DNA of 64,000 nucleotides from contig NZ_JACSEU010000001.1 in assembly GCF_014334335.1 (NCBI RefSeq), forward strand, positions 806,001 to 870,000, given 5' to 3'. The notes beneath the pieces are model-generated. The model worked only from the letters and a program-made list of their open reading frames with translations. It was not told where the DNA came from and searched no databases. Position 1 is the stretch's first letter; every line of letters begins with the position of its first letter. Shown piece by piece: positions 27,481-36,500 of this stretch. Made by a program: the position numbers and the translations under genes. This DNA is from Treponema sp. Marseille-Q3903 (lineage in GTDB: Bacteria; Spirochaetota; Spirochaetia; Treponematales; Treponemataceae).

Positions 27481-28479
27481 TCAGATTTTTTTTCTATTTA
27501 CAGAATCACGAATGATGACGCTTCCGTGAACAATCTTGCGTCCAATGTGATATTTAGGATTTTCCAGCTTGATGATAATGCTTTCAGCTGCAAGGCGAGC
27601 CATGTTTTCACAATTTACGCTGTATGTTGTAAGTCTTGGAATCCCGACATCCGCAAAAATACCGTCGTCAAATGCGGCAACTGAGATATCTCCCGGAACT
27701 CTGTATTCAAGTCCTTCGAGCTGGTGAATCAGTTTGTATGCTGTGCGGCATTCGTTGCATATAAAGCATTCGGGCAGCTTGTTTGGCAAAATCAAAGGAA
27801 TTTCTTCTCCAAATTCATTTACATCATTTATACAAGGAGTGTCCGCCGGTTTTAACCCACGTGTAAGCCCTGCTTTGATTACGCCAAGATATCTATCAAG
27901 AGCAATTTGAGAAAAGTGAATGTTTCCTACAAATCCTATTGAACGGAATCCTTTATCTATCAAGTAATTACCTAATGTGCAACCTGCATAAAGGTTGTCG
28001 TCTACGATTCCGTTTGTTTCATCGTCATAAAGATGAGCAAGGTAGAGATACGGAATGCCCGCCGTTTTTAGAAGGCTGATGTATTCTTTTTCCATCTGAC
28101 CGAGAATTATAAAGGCAACAACTTTTTTCTCTTTCAAGATTTTTGGCATAAGTTGAAGGTGTTCAGTTTCATCAGATATGATTTCTGTGATTCCGTAATA
28201 GTTGAGCTGTGTAAGGCTTGCTATCAGCGGCTGCTGTAGAGACATGTAAATTGCGTTTGAATTGATGCGTCTTTCCGCAACGAGAATTCCGATATTTCTT
28301 GTATTTTCATCTTCATTTGGCAATAAGTTTTTTTTATAGCCGAGTTCTTCTGCTTTTTTTATTATGCGGCTTCTGAGTTCGTCGCTGATTCCTTCCTTTC
28401 CCGAAAGTGCTTTTGATACGGACATCACTGTCACGTTGAGTTCATCTGCTATGTCTTTCATTGTTACAATATTTCTCAT
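27481..28479 (-). CDS. LacI family transcriptional regulator
   Basis: A 332-residue one-component regulator. The N-terminal helix-turn-helix is TMKDIADELNVTVMSVSKALSG, followed by the hinge helix, then a periplasmic-binding-protein-like sensor domain (IGILVAERR, CFICNECRTAYKLIHQL, VAAFDDGIFADVGIPRLTT). It probably senses a sugar or related small molecule. Neighbours are housekeeping genes, so the regulon must be elsewhere; the carbohydrate module at 41-48 kb is a candidate only by inference. The ATG has no SD and lies 7 nt after a TATAAT box. An inverted repeat fills its promoter spacer, suggesting autoregulation. Confidence 0.92.
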   Translation of the reverse strand: MRNIVTMKDIADELNVTVMSVSKALSGKEGISDELRSRIIKKAEELGYKKNLLPNEDENTRNIGILVAERRINSNAIYMSLQQPLIASLTQLNYYGITEIISDETEHLQLMPKILKEKKVVAFIILGQMEKEYISLLKTAGIPYLYLAHLYDDETNGIVDDNLYAGCTLGNYLIDKGFRSIGFVGNIHFSQIALDRYLGVIKAGLTRGLKPADTPCINDVNEFGEEIPLILPNKLPECFICNECRTAYKLIHQLEGLEYRVPGDISVAAFDDGIFADVGIPRLTTYSVNCENMARLAAESIIIKLENPKYHIGRKIVHGSVIIRDSVNRKKI

Positions 28480-28486
28480 GGCGGTA

Positions 28487-28515
28487 ATTATAACTTAAAA
28501 TTAAAGTTAAAACAA
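28487..28515 (-). promoter_or_regulatory. Promoter with embedded operator of the LacI-type gene
   Basis: On the minus strand TTGTTT (28510-28515), a 17-nt spacer and TATAAT (28487-28492). The spacer is almost filled by the inverted repeat TAACTT-N7-AAGTTA (28491-28509), a likely autoregulatory operator. The ATG follows TATAAT by 7 nt. Confidence 0.55.
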
Positions 28516-28571
28516 ATATTTAAAGATGTGTATTTATAAATATCACAATATTTTGTACAATGAGAACTGAT

Positions 28572-29966
28572 ATGACATATTTTTTTGAGACTTATGGCTG
28601 CGAGATGAACATTGCAGAATCCGCTGCAGTTGAACAGCTTTTAATTGCGCGCGGCTGGACAAAATCGGAATCGGCACAAACTGCAACTCTTGCAATAATA
28701 AATACATGCTCTATACGCGAGACTGCGGAAAACAGGATAATCGGACGGCTCGGCTGGTTTAATGGTCTTAAGGCAGTCCGCGAATGTAAAAACGGTGCAA
28801 AGACAAAAATGCTTGAAGAAGCTGTTGAATACGTAAAAAATGGGCCAAAACCTTTGACTCTTGTTGTTATGGGCTGCATGGCTGAACGGCTTCTGAAAGA
28901 TTTTCAAAAAAATTTTCCGTTTGTAGACTACGTCGTTGGAACTTATGCAAAACATCATTTTTCTGAAATTATTGAAGCGGTTGAAGAAGGGCGCAAAGCT
29001 TTTGAAGTAGATGACACCGAGAATTATAAATTTGCTTCTGTTTCTGCGGAGCCGGGACATTTTTCTACTTTTGTTCCAATCATGCATGGCTGTAACAATT
29101 TTTGCACATATTGCATTGTTCCTTATGTGCGCGGTCGAGAGATAAGCAGACCTGCCGGCGATATCTTAAAAGAAATTGATGTGCTTGGAAAAATGAATGT
29201 GCGAGAAATCACTTTGATTGGGCAAAATGTCAACAGTTATATGGGCGCGATGAAAGAAGGGGAAAATCCTTGCATAAACTTTGCATCTCTTCTCTCCATA
29301 GTCGCAGAGCACTTGCGACAGACTAAATCTCCTATAAAATGGGTGCGTTTTATGTCTTCACATCCTAAAGATTTTACAGATGATGTGATAGACGTGATTG
29401 CAAAAGAAGATGTTATATGCCGTCACATCCATCTGCCAGTGCAGCACGGTTCTTCCAGAGTTTTAAAAGCTATGAACAGGCGCTATACTCGAGAACATTA
29501 CCTTGACCTTGTAAAGAAAATAAAAACTAAAATTCCCGAAGTCTCTCTTACAACAGATATTATGATGGGTTTTCCGGGTGAGACAGAAGAAGATGTTGAG
29601 CTTACACTCGATTTGATGCGTCAGGTAAAATACGAAAGCGCAATGATGTATTTTTATAATCCGCGTGAAGGAACGCCTGCAAGCAAGGAAAAACAGCTTC
29701 CTGTCGAAGTTCGCAAAGAACGGTTGCAAAGAGTGATAGACCTTCAGATTGAGCATACCCGAGAGCAGATGAGCAAGCGCGTTGGAAAAACAGTCAGAAC
29801 GCTTGTTGAAGGTGTCAGCCGCGATAACAAAATGGAATTGCTGGGGCAGACAGAACGACATGAAAAAATCGCATTTGAGGCATCTTCCTCATTGATTGGA
29901 ACGTTTGTCGATGTTAAAATTACGCAGCTTAGCGGAAATACTTTCCGCGGTGAAATTGCAAACTAA
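28572..29966 (+). CDS. miaB: tRNA-2-methylthio-N6-dimethylallyladenosine synthase (MiaB)
   Basis: A radical-SAM methylthiotransferase adding the 2-methylthio group to i6A37 of tRNAs. The protein has the N-terminal UPF0004 domain with cluster cysteines (ETYGCEMN, INTCSIRE, VMGCMAE), the radical-SAM triad CNNFCTYC, and a C-terminal TRAM domain (VGKTVRTLVEGVSR to FRGEIAN). From ATG 28572 it is 464 residues and begins at the conserved TYFFETYGCEMN. ATG 28560, four codons upstream, is also possible; neither has a clear SD. The downstream LapA-like gene follows within 15 nt. Confidence 0.94.
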   Translation: MTYFFETYGCEMNIAESAAVEQLLIARGWTKSESAQTATLAIINTCSIRETAENRIIGRLGWFNGLKAVRECKNGAKTKMLEEAVEYVKNGPKPLTLVVMGCMAERLLKDFQKNFPFVDYVVGTYAKHHFSEIIEAVEEGRKAFEVDDTENYKFASVSAEPGHFSTFVPIMHGCNNFCTYCIVPYVRGREISRPAGDILKEIDVLGKMNVREITLIGQNVNSYMGAMKEGENPCINFASLLSIVAEHLRQTKSPIKWVRFMSSHPKDFTDDVIDVIAKEDVICRHIHLPVQHGSSRVLKAMNRRYTREHYLDLVKKIKTKIPEVSLTTDIMMGFPGETEEDVELTLDLMRQVKYESAMMYFYNPREGTPASKEKQLPVEVRKERLQRVIDLQIEHTREQMSKRVGKTVRTLVEGVSRDNKMELLGQTERHEKIAFEASSSLIGTFVDVKITQLSGNTFRGEIAN

Positions 29967-29979
29967 AGGAGTAGTCGAT

Positions 29980-30225
29980 ATGATTTTTACACTTATTGTC
30001 TTTATTATTCTCGTCGTTTTTCTTGCGTTCTTTTTTGGAAGGAACCTTTCTAATTTGTGTACATTCTGGTTTTTTAAAACTTATACAGATTTGCCGATAA
30101 CAGTGCTTGTGCTTATCGCATTTGGAGTTGGAATTGTCTTCTCTCTCCTTTTGGTTGTGTTTGTAAAACTGCGCTCGTCTTCAAAAAATAAGTCTGTAAA
30201 AAAATCAGAAGAAGTAAAAGCTTAA
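29980..30225 (+). CDS. Small two-helix membrane protein, LapA-domain-like
   Basis: An 81-residue protein from ATG 29980, with AAGGAG 8 nt upstream. It has two membrane segments (IFTLIVFIILVVFLAFFFGR and LPITVLVLIAFGVGIVFSLL) separated by a short polar loop, and a lysine-rich cytoplasmic tail. The layout resembles LapA/DUF1049 proteins, which scaffold envelope assembly in proteobacteria, but the match is by pattern only. It sits between miaB and the SPOR protein on the same strand, likely one transcript. Confidence 0.7.
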   Translation: MIFTLIVFIILVVFLAFFFGRNLSNLCTFWFFKTYTDLPITVLVLIAFGVGIVFSLLLVVFVKLRSSSKNKSVKKSEEVKA

Positions 30226-30249
30226 ACAAAAATACCCGATAACTTTTAT

Positions 30250-31245
30250 ATGAAAATCAAGAAATTTTTTGCTATTTTTGTTTATATTTGCTTTTTTACA
30301 GCTTTGTTTGCAGAAGATTTAACAGCACGCTTTATTGCGACACAAGCAGCAAAAAAAGATTCCGTCGAAGAATCTGTTGAATATCTCAAAACTCAAATCG
30401 CAAAAATCAATATTCCTGCGGAAAAACGTGCCGCTTATGTGTTCCTTGCGTCACTTCAAGAGCAGCTTTCTTTGTTTGATGATGCACAAAAATCTTACGC
30501 AAAAGCTGCCGGAATTGCTGCCGGCAATGCTGAAGGGATGCCTGAAAAAACTAACGAACAGATTGTACTCGATGCTATAAGATGCACGTTGAGTTGCGGC
30601 GATTATGAAAAGGCAGACAGCTATCTCAACTCGGCTGTGCGCAATTCTAAAAACCAAGTTGTTCAGGAATACATAAAGCTGTATACGCAGTGGAGTGCTC
30701 TTTGCAAAGCTGACACAGTTGAACAGATTGCAGAACCTGTTGCCGTTTTAGATGCTTATTCGAAAGTTGATTCGATGCGTCACGTTCAGCCTGCAATTTT
30801 GCTTACATTGTGGTATGTGACCGGAGATAAAAAATATTCAGAAAAAATTATAGAAAAGTTTCCGTCTTCGATTGAAAGCTCGATTGTAAAAGGTGATGCG
30901 CAGCTTTTGCCGACTCCATTTTGGTTTTTTGTTCCAAAAAGCGGTGAAGCAGAGCAGGGGACCGGAAGTTTTAGTGTTGCGGACGAGCCTGAAAAAAACT
31001 TGCCTCAAACTTCAGATAAAAAAGAAACTGTTTTTACAAAATGGCAGCTTGGATTGTTCAAAACGGAAAACAATGCAAAGCTTCTCGCTGATGAAGTAAA
31101 ATCAAAAGGATTCGACTCTTTTATCACTACTGAAAAGCGTGCAAGTGGAACAACATACTACATCGTGCTTGTAAATGAAGATAAGTCAGGCAACACTGCG
31201 GAGCGGCTGCGAAGCGCGGGATATGACTGCTATGCCGTTGAATGA
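30250..31245 (+). CDS. Exported TPR protein with C-terminal SPOR domain
   Basis: A 331-residue periplasmic protein: signal peptide (FFAIFVYICFFTALFAED), TPR-like helical repeats in residues 25-220 (for example AAYVFLASLQEQLSLFDDAQ), a flexible acidic linker, and a C-terminal SPOR domain (WQLGLFKTENNAKLLADEVK to AGYDCYAVE). SPOR domains bind denuded glycan strands of septal peptidoglycan, so localisation to the division site is expected. The TPR part probably recruits a partner. The upstream LapA-like gene is 24 nt away. Confidence 0.82.
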   Translation: MKIKKFFAIFVYICFFTALFAEDLTARFIATQAAKKDSVEESVEYLKTQIAKINIPAEKRAAYVFLASLQEQLSLFDDAQKSYAKAAGIAAGNAEGMPEKTNEQIVLDAIRCTLSCGDYEKADSYLNSAVRNSKNQVVQEYIKLYTQWSALCKADTVEQIAEPVAVLDAYSKVDSMRHVQPAILLTLWYVTGDKKYSEKIIEKFPSSIESSIVKGDAQLLPTPFWFFVPKSGEAEQGTGSFSVADEPEKNLPQTSDKKETVFTKWQLGLFKTENNAKLLADEVKSKGFDSFITTEKRASGTTYYIVLVNEDKSGNTAERLRSAGYDCYAVE

Positions 31246-31295
31246 TTTTCAATCTAAAAACTTTTTGATTATAGCATATCATGAAATTTTTAATG

Positions 31296-31301
31296 TATAA
31301 T
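31296..31301 (+). promoter_or_regulatory. -10 box of the NFACT gene, probably leaderless
   Basis: Consensus TATAAT located 8 nt before the ATG; no SD is present and the -35 region is weak. Confidence 0.4.
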
Positions 31302-31309
31302 CGAATCAA

Positions 31310-32734
31310 ATGTCATTAAACTGCAACGAAATCAATTTAATTTTGAGTGAATTAAACCTCTCGGGCTCTTTCATTCAAGATATTATTCAACCGAGCTATG
31401 ATACTCTTGCCCTTTACACTTATAAAGAAGGTGAGGCAAAAACTGTTTTAATCTGCACTGCGCAAAATTCAGTCCGCTTAAATGAAACCGGACGCAAAAT
31501 CACAAAAAATGATAAACCTCTTCGCTTTATGGAATTTTTAAAGTCGCGGATCAAAGGCTGCCGTATAAATTCGATATTTCAGATTGGGCTTGAACGCGTC
31601 ATAAAAATGGAACTTTCTCACAGCGGCAAAAGTATTTTTAACCTTTACATAAGGCTCTGGAGCAATGCAGCGAATGTCATTTTGTGCGATGAACACGATT
31701 TAGTCCTCGATACGATGTTTCGGCGTCCTGAACGTTATGAAGTCAAAGATGAAGTTTTTATTTTACCGGCAGTGATTGAAGAAAAACTTGAAAACTCAAA
31801 AGAGCGTTTTCCTGTCCGCAGCTGGGACGGATATCATTCTTTCAACGCATATGTCGACTGGTGGTATTCGGAACATTCTTCAACGCTTTCACGTGAATCG
31901 CTGCTTGAAAAAGCCGAAAAATGGTACAACGTAAACTATTCAAAAAAAACTGCTGCTCTTGAAAATCTTAAGGCAAAAGCAGAGCTTTTTAAAAATGCAG
32001 AACAGCTAAAACATCAGGGAGACCTTATCCTCTCATTCGGCTATCTGATAAAACATGATAGCAAATATCTTGAGTGCGAAGATTACGAAACCGGTAAAAC
32101 AGTAAACCTTCGAATCGATCCTGGGAAATCAGCACACGAAAACGCTGCGGAATATTACAAACAGTACAAAAAAGCTGTGACCGGTGCAAAAGAGCTTGCC
32201 CACGACATTTTAATTGCACAAAAACAGATTGCAAAACTCGAAGAATTGTACTCCGAAATAAAAAATGAACAGAATCCTGTAAAATTGGAACAGATTCTTC
32301 GACGCAGCTCAACACCAAAACAACAGCAGAAAAAAAAGCAACCGGGCCTAAATTACATTGTAAACGGCTGGTACATTCTTGTTGGGCGTGATGCGAATGA
32401 GAATGATGAACTTTTGCGCCGTCACGTTAGGGGCGAAGACATGTGGCTTCATGTCCGTGATTTTCCCGGAGGTTACGTTTTTATAAAGGCGCGCAAAGGA
32501 AAGACAATTCCTCTCGATATTCTTTTGGACGCTGCAAACTTAGCCGTTTATTATTCAAAAGCCAGAAACGCCGGCAAAACAGACCTCTATTACACTCACG
32601 TAAAATACCTGAGGCGCGCAAAAAACGGTCCAAAGGGACTTGTTTTGCCGTCTCAAGAAAAAAATCTCTGTATCACTCCTGATAAAGAACGGCTCGACAG
32701 GCTTGATTCACTCCACGAGGAATTGCAGCTGTGA
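31310..32734 (+). CDS. NFACT family protein (RqcH/Rqc2-like)
   Basis: A 474-residue NFACT protein. The N-terminal FbpA-like domain (LNCNEINLILSELNLSGSFI) leads into a coiled-coil middle, and the C-terminal NFACT-R (DUF814) domain shows GWYILVGRDANENDELLRRH, EDMWLHVRDFPGGYVFIK and LYYTHVKYLRRAKNGPKG. In Bacillus, RqcH binds obstructed 50S subunits and adds alanine tails to stalled nascent chains. The conserved D-R and WLHV residues agree, so that ribosome rescue role is likely. Family members were earlier annotated as fibronectin-binding proteins. There is no SD, and the start is 8 nt after TATAAT. Confidence 0.88.
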   Translation: MSLNCNEINLILSELNLSGSFIQDIIQPSYDTLALYTYKEGEAKTVLICTAQNSVRLNETGRKITKNDKPLRFMEFLKSRIKGCRINSIFQIGLERVIKMELSHSGKSIFNLYIRLWSNAANVILCDEHDLVLDTMFRRPERYEVKDEVFILPAVIEEKLENSKERFPVRSWDGYHSFNAYVDWWYSEHSSTLSRESLLEKAEKWYNVNYSKKTAALENLKAKAELFKNAEQLKHQGDLILSFGYLIKHDSKYLECEDYETGKTVNLRIDPGKSAHENAAEYYKQYKKAVTGAKELAHDILIAQKQIAKLEELYSEIKNEQNPVKLEQILRRSSTPKQQQKKKQPGLNYIVNGWYILVGRDANENDELLRRHVRGEDMWLHVRDFPGGYVFIKARKGKTIPLDILLDAANLAVYYSKARNAGKTDLYYTHVKYLRRAKNGPKGLVLPSQEKNLCITPDKERLDRLDSLHEELQL

Positions 32735-32824
32735 ACGCTAGATTAAGCCCTGAGAACCGGTGGAAATCGGAGAAAATATGATGAAGCTTGGAAACCCTCG
32801 CAAAAATCTATTATATAAAATCTA

Positions 32825-32853
32825 ATGACGAATTCTAAATTTTATGATAAAAT
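32825..32853 (+). promoter_or_regulatory. Promoter of the HAD gene, probably leaderless
   Basis: ATGACG (32825-32830), a 17-nt spacer and TAAAAT (32848-32853); the GTG start follows after 6 nt. An AAGGG abuts the start codon too closely to serve as an SD. Confidence 0.4.
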
Positions 32854-32859
32854 ATAAGG

Positions 32860-33549
32860 GTGAATACTATAGATAAGACGCAGATTAAGGCAGTCGCTTT
32901 TGATATCGACGGAACGCTTTATAGAACTTGGAAGTTTAATTTTATAATAACGCCTTACTTTCTTACACATATCTTTTTCTTCTTAAAATACGGTCTTGTC
33001 AGAAAAATCATGCACAAAACAGAAGCTACGCCGCTTTTTATAAAAATTCAGGCTGAGCACATGGCTAAAAAATTAAAATGTACTCCAACAGAAGCTGAAC
33101 AGCGCCTTGAAAAAACAATCTACAAAGGACTCGAAAAATATTTTCGTCACATTAAGCCGTGCAAAGGCGCCGTTGAATTTATCAAAAAGCTCAAACAGCA
33201 CGGTTACAAAGTAGCGCTTCTCTCAGATTTTCCACCGGAGCAAAAAGGTGATATATGGGGTGTAAAAGATTTGTGCGATGTCATGATCGGTTCGGAGCAG
33301 GCGGGAGCGCTTAAACCGGCTCCAACGCCTTTTTACAAACTTTCTCAAGCGCTTGGAGTTCCTGTGGAAAATATCTTGTATGTTGGGAATCATCACAGAT
33401 ATGATATTGAAGGCGCCCACAATGTTGGAATGAAGACAGCGTGGATTGTGCCTCCGAGCCGCAAATTGTTTTGTAAAAAATCAAAAGTTGCTGATTTTAC
33501 GTTCAGCCATTATTATCAAATTTCAGATATTTTCTTTGGGGAAAATTGA
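32860..33549 (+). CDS. HAD-superfamily hydrolase
   Basis: A 229-residue haloacid-dehalogenase-type phosphatase. Motif I is AFDIDGTLYR with the nucleophile and acid aspartates, motif II ALLSDFP, the motif III lysine lies in GALKPAPTPF, and motif IV is YVGNHHRYDIEGA. The cap is helical (residues 25-95) with a hydrophobic stretch, PYFLTHIFFFLKYGLV, unusual for a soluble cap. The substrate is unknown. The start is GTG, without an SD at normal spacing. It lies 32 nt before the giant coiled-coil gene. Confidence 0.85.
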   Translation: MNTIDKTQIKAVAFDIDGTLYRTWKFNFIITPYFLTHIFFFLKYGLVRKIMHKTEATPLFIKIQAEHMAKKLKCTPTEAEQRLEKTIYKGLEKYFRHIKPCKGAVEFIKKLKQHGYKVALLSDFPPEQKGDIWGVKDLCDVMIGSEQAGALKPAPTPFYKLSQALGVPVENILYVGNHHRYDIEGAHNVGMKTAWIVPPSRKLFCKKSKVADFTFSHYYQISDIFFGEN

Positions 33550-33581
33550 TATACTTTATTTTAATTGGGTGGGATTAAAAA

Positions 33582-36500
33582 ATGATTATCGCAATTGCAG
33601 TTCTCGTTTCTGTTGTTATTTCATTGGGAATTTCTATTTATTTTCATGGACTTAATAAAGACAATAACTCAATGGAAAAAGTAAAAAAATATGCGGACAA
33701 ACGTCAAGAAGACCTTTTAAATATTTACAAAGAGATTCACACAAAGTTCAACGTCATAATCACAGATTTCAATGCGCAGCAAACTCAAGCAAATGCGGCT
33801 GTGAAAGTGATGAAGCAACAGAACGAAGAGTTTTCAACAAAGTTGAATTCTTTTGGACAAAGCATAACAGCTGTCAACAATATTCAAAATCAGATAAATA
33901 AATACGCAAAAGTTCTCGAAGATTTGAACCAGATGACAGAGTCAGTTGAGGAAAATCTAGCCAGAATCCACAAGGAAAGCGGAATAATAGATGATTTGAA
34001 TTCAAAACTGAACAAGCAGCTTACAAAAGTTGAGCAGATAGACAAGCGTATTCCTGAAGTGACAAAAAACTTTTCCGAACAGAATGCAGAGCAGCTCAAA
34101 GCCATTGGAACTACGCTTCTTTCTCAGTACGAAAATTATGCAGAAAAAATCTCAGAAGATATCAAGGCGTCGCAAGCTTATGCAGAAAAAGCTCTCGCAG
34201 ATATAAAACAAAATATTCAGTCTTCATTTACAAAAGCCGCCGCTGAGGCAGATAAACTTGAAAATACTGCATTTGAACATCTGAGTGAACTGGCGCATGA
34301 GCGTTTTGAGCAATACAAAGGAGAACTTAAAACAAATATCGATTCACTTTATCAAGAGTTGAACAGTCAAGTTGAATTGATTACAAAATCAATTGCCGAC
34401 AACACAGACAGTTCTGCAAGGAGCATATCTGAAAAATTCGATGCTGTTTCCGAAACTCTTGAAGCACGAGCTGCCGAGCTGGACAATTCTCTAAAAACAA
34501 AAATTGCAGAAACTACGGCGTCTTACAACGATTCTGAAAATAAAGTCATTGCAACCGCAAAAGAAAATCTTTATAAACTCAACGAAAAATTCAATGAGAA
34601 AATCAGGACTGTGACCGGCTCTTTTGCAGAAAAAGTTGACAGTTTGAGCCAAAAATACAATCAGCAACTTGAAGCAATCAGCGGCAAAAATGACGGTATA
34701 ATTGCAAGAATTGCAGCGCGTTTTGATGACGACAATGTAAAAATTGAACAAAAGTATGCAGACCAAATAGAAAACATCAAGAAGAAAAATGATGCAAATT
34801 ACGCTTTAATCGCTAAGAAATTTGAAGATGACTTCGGCGCTTTTTCTGAAAAATACAATCAGGCTTTTGAAAACGCAACGATTACGAATACGAAAAAAAT
34901 CAATGAATTTAATGAAAACTTCGTAGAAGAGCACAAAAATCTTTTGCAAAAATATACAGATACGTTGAATGAATTCCAGAGCAGCAGTGACAGGCAGCTT
35001 TCAGAATTGCAGGCAAATCAAAATCAGCAGATTTCAGAATTGAAAGAATACAGAGAACGCTCTGCAAATCTCCAGACTGATATTCAGACAATGCAGGAAA
35101 ATCTTGAAGAAGCTCTCCGCCGGATTTCGGAAGAAGCAAATAAGTCTGTTGAAGACGCACAGAATTCAGTTCGCACGATTCAAGAACAGTGTGATGAAGC
35201 TGAACAAAAGGCAAATTCATTAAAACCGGAGCTTGAACAAAAAATCAGCGAAGTCAACGAAAGCCTTGCAGTCATTCAAAATGAGACGACTCAGAAAATT
35301 GAAAGTATTCAGGCTTTGTCAGAGCGGCAGATAAGAGCGATTATCGACGATGTAAAACAAAAAATTGAAAGCATCGAAGAATCTTCCGGTAAAAATATCA
35401 ATGCAATCCAGAGCTTTGTCAACCAAAAAATTGTGAGCCTTGAAGAAGATTCCGAACAGAAAATAAAAGAAATAGAAGAAGCTGTCAATCAAAAAATTTC
35501 GACAATTGAAGAGACTTCAGGGCAGCAGGTCAAGTCGATTGGAGATGCTGTAAATCAAAAAATTGAAAACCTTGAACAATATTCAGGGCAAAAAATTAAA
35601 ACAATTGAAGACGCTGTAAATCAAAAAATTTCGACAATTGAAGAATCTTCGGGGCAGCATGTCAAGTCGATAGAAGATGCTGTCAGCAGAAGAATTGAAA
35701 ACCTTGAAGAATCTTCCGAGCAGCAGATTAAATCAATCGAGGAGGCTGTCAGCAGGAGAATTGAAAATCTCGAAACGGCATCCGGCAAAAATATCGATAC
35801 GATTCAAGTTGAAACAAAGCACAAAATTGAAGCGCTCCAATCGGCAGCCGCTGGGCAAATTGAATCGATTCAAAACGAGGCAAAACATCAGATTGATTCG
35901 CTAAAATCGGACTCAAAAGTGCAGATTGAAACTTTTAAAAACGAAACCGATGTCCAGCTTTCTAACCTTTCAAAAATCATCACTGATTCTGTCCGCAAAG
36001 CAGTAAGCGAGAGCGAAGTAAAGCACCTTCATATTCTTGAGGAAGTTGATGCCGAGCTCCTGTCTTACAAAAAAGATATAGATTACAAACTTTCTCAAAT
36101 CCAGCTTTCCGAAACTGATATCGACGCTCTCGAAAAAAGCCTAAAAGTTGCGATGTCGGAAGTTCAAAACAGGGTTTTGCACGATTTTGACATATTTACA
36201 TCTGCTCAAAAACAAAAACACGATGAGTTCAGCAAAAAAATCAAAGATGATTCGGACGCTGTTGAAACAAAGATAAACGAAATCAATGATTCTCTCGACG
36301 ACCTCAAGAACACAGCGACAGGCAGCATGAGCGCAAAACTCCAGGAATTTGAATCTATATTCAATCAGACACTTTCTACAAAGAACAACGAAATCGATTC
36401 GGACATTGCAGAATGGAAGCACGACCTTGACTCAAAGCTTACGACGCTGACAAACAAATACGAAGATTCACGCCGAGAAGTTGAATCAAAATATCTTGAA

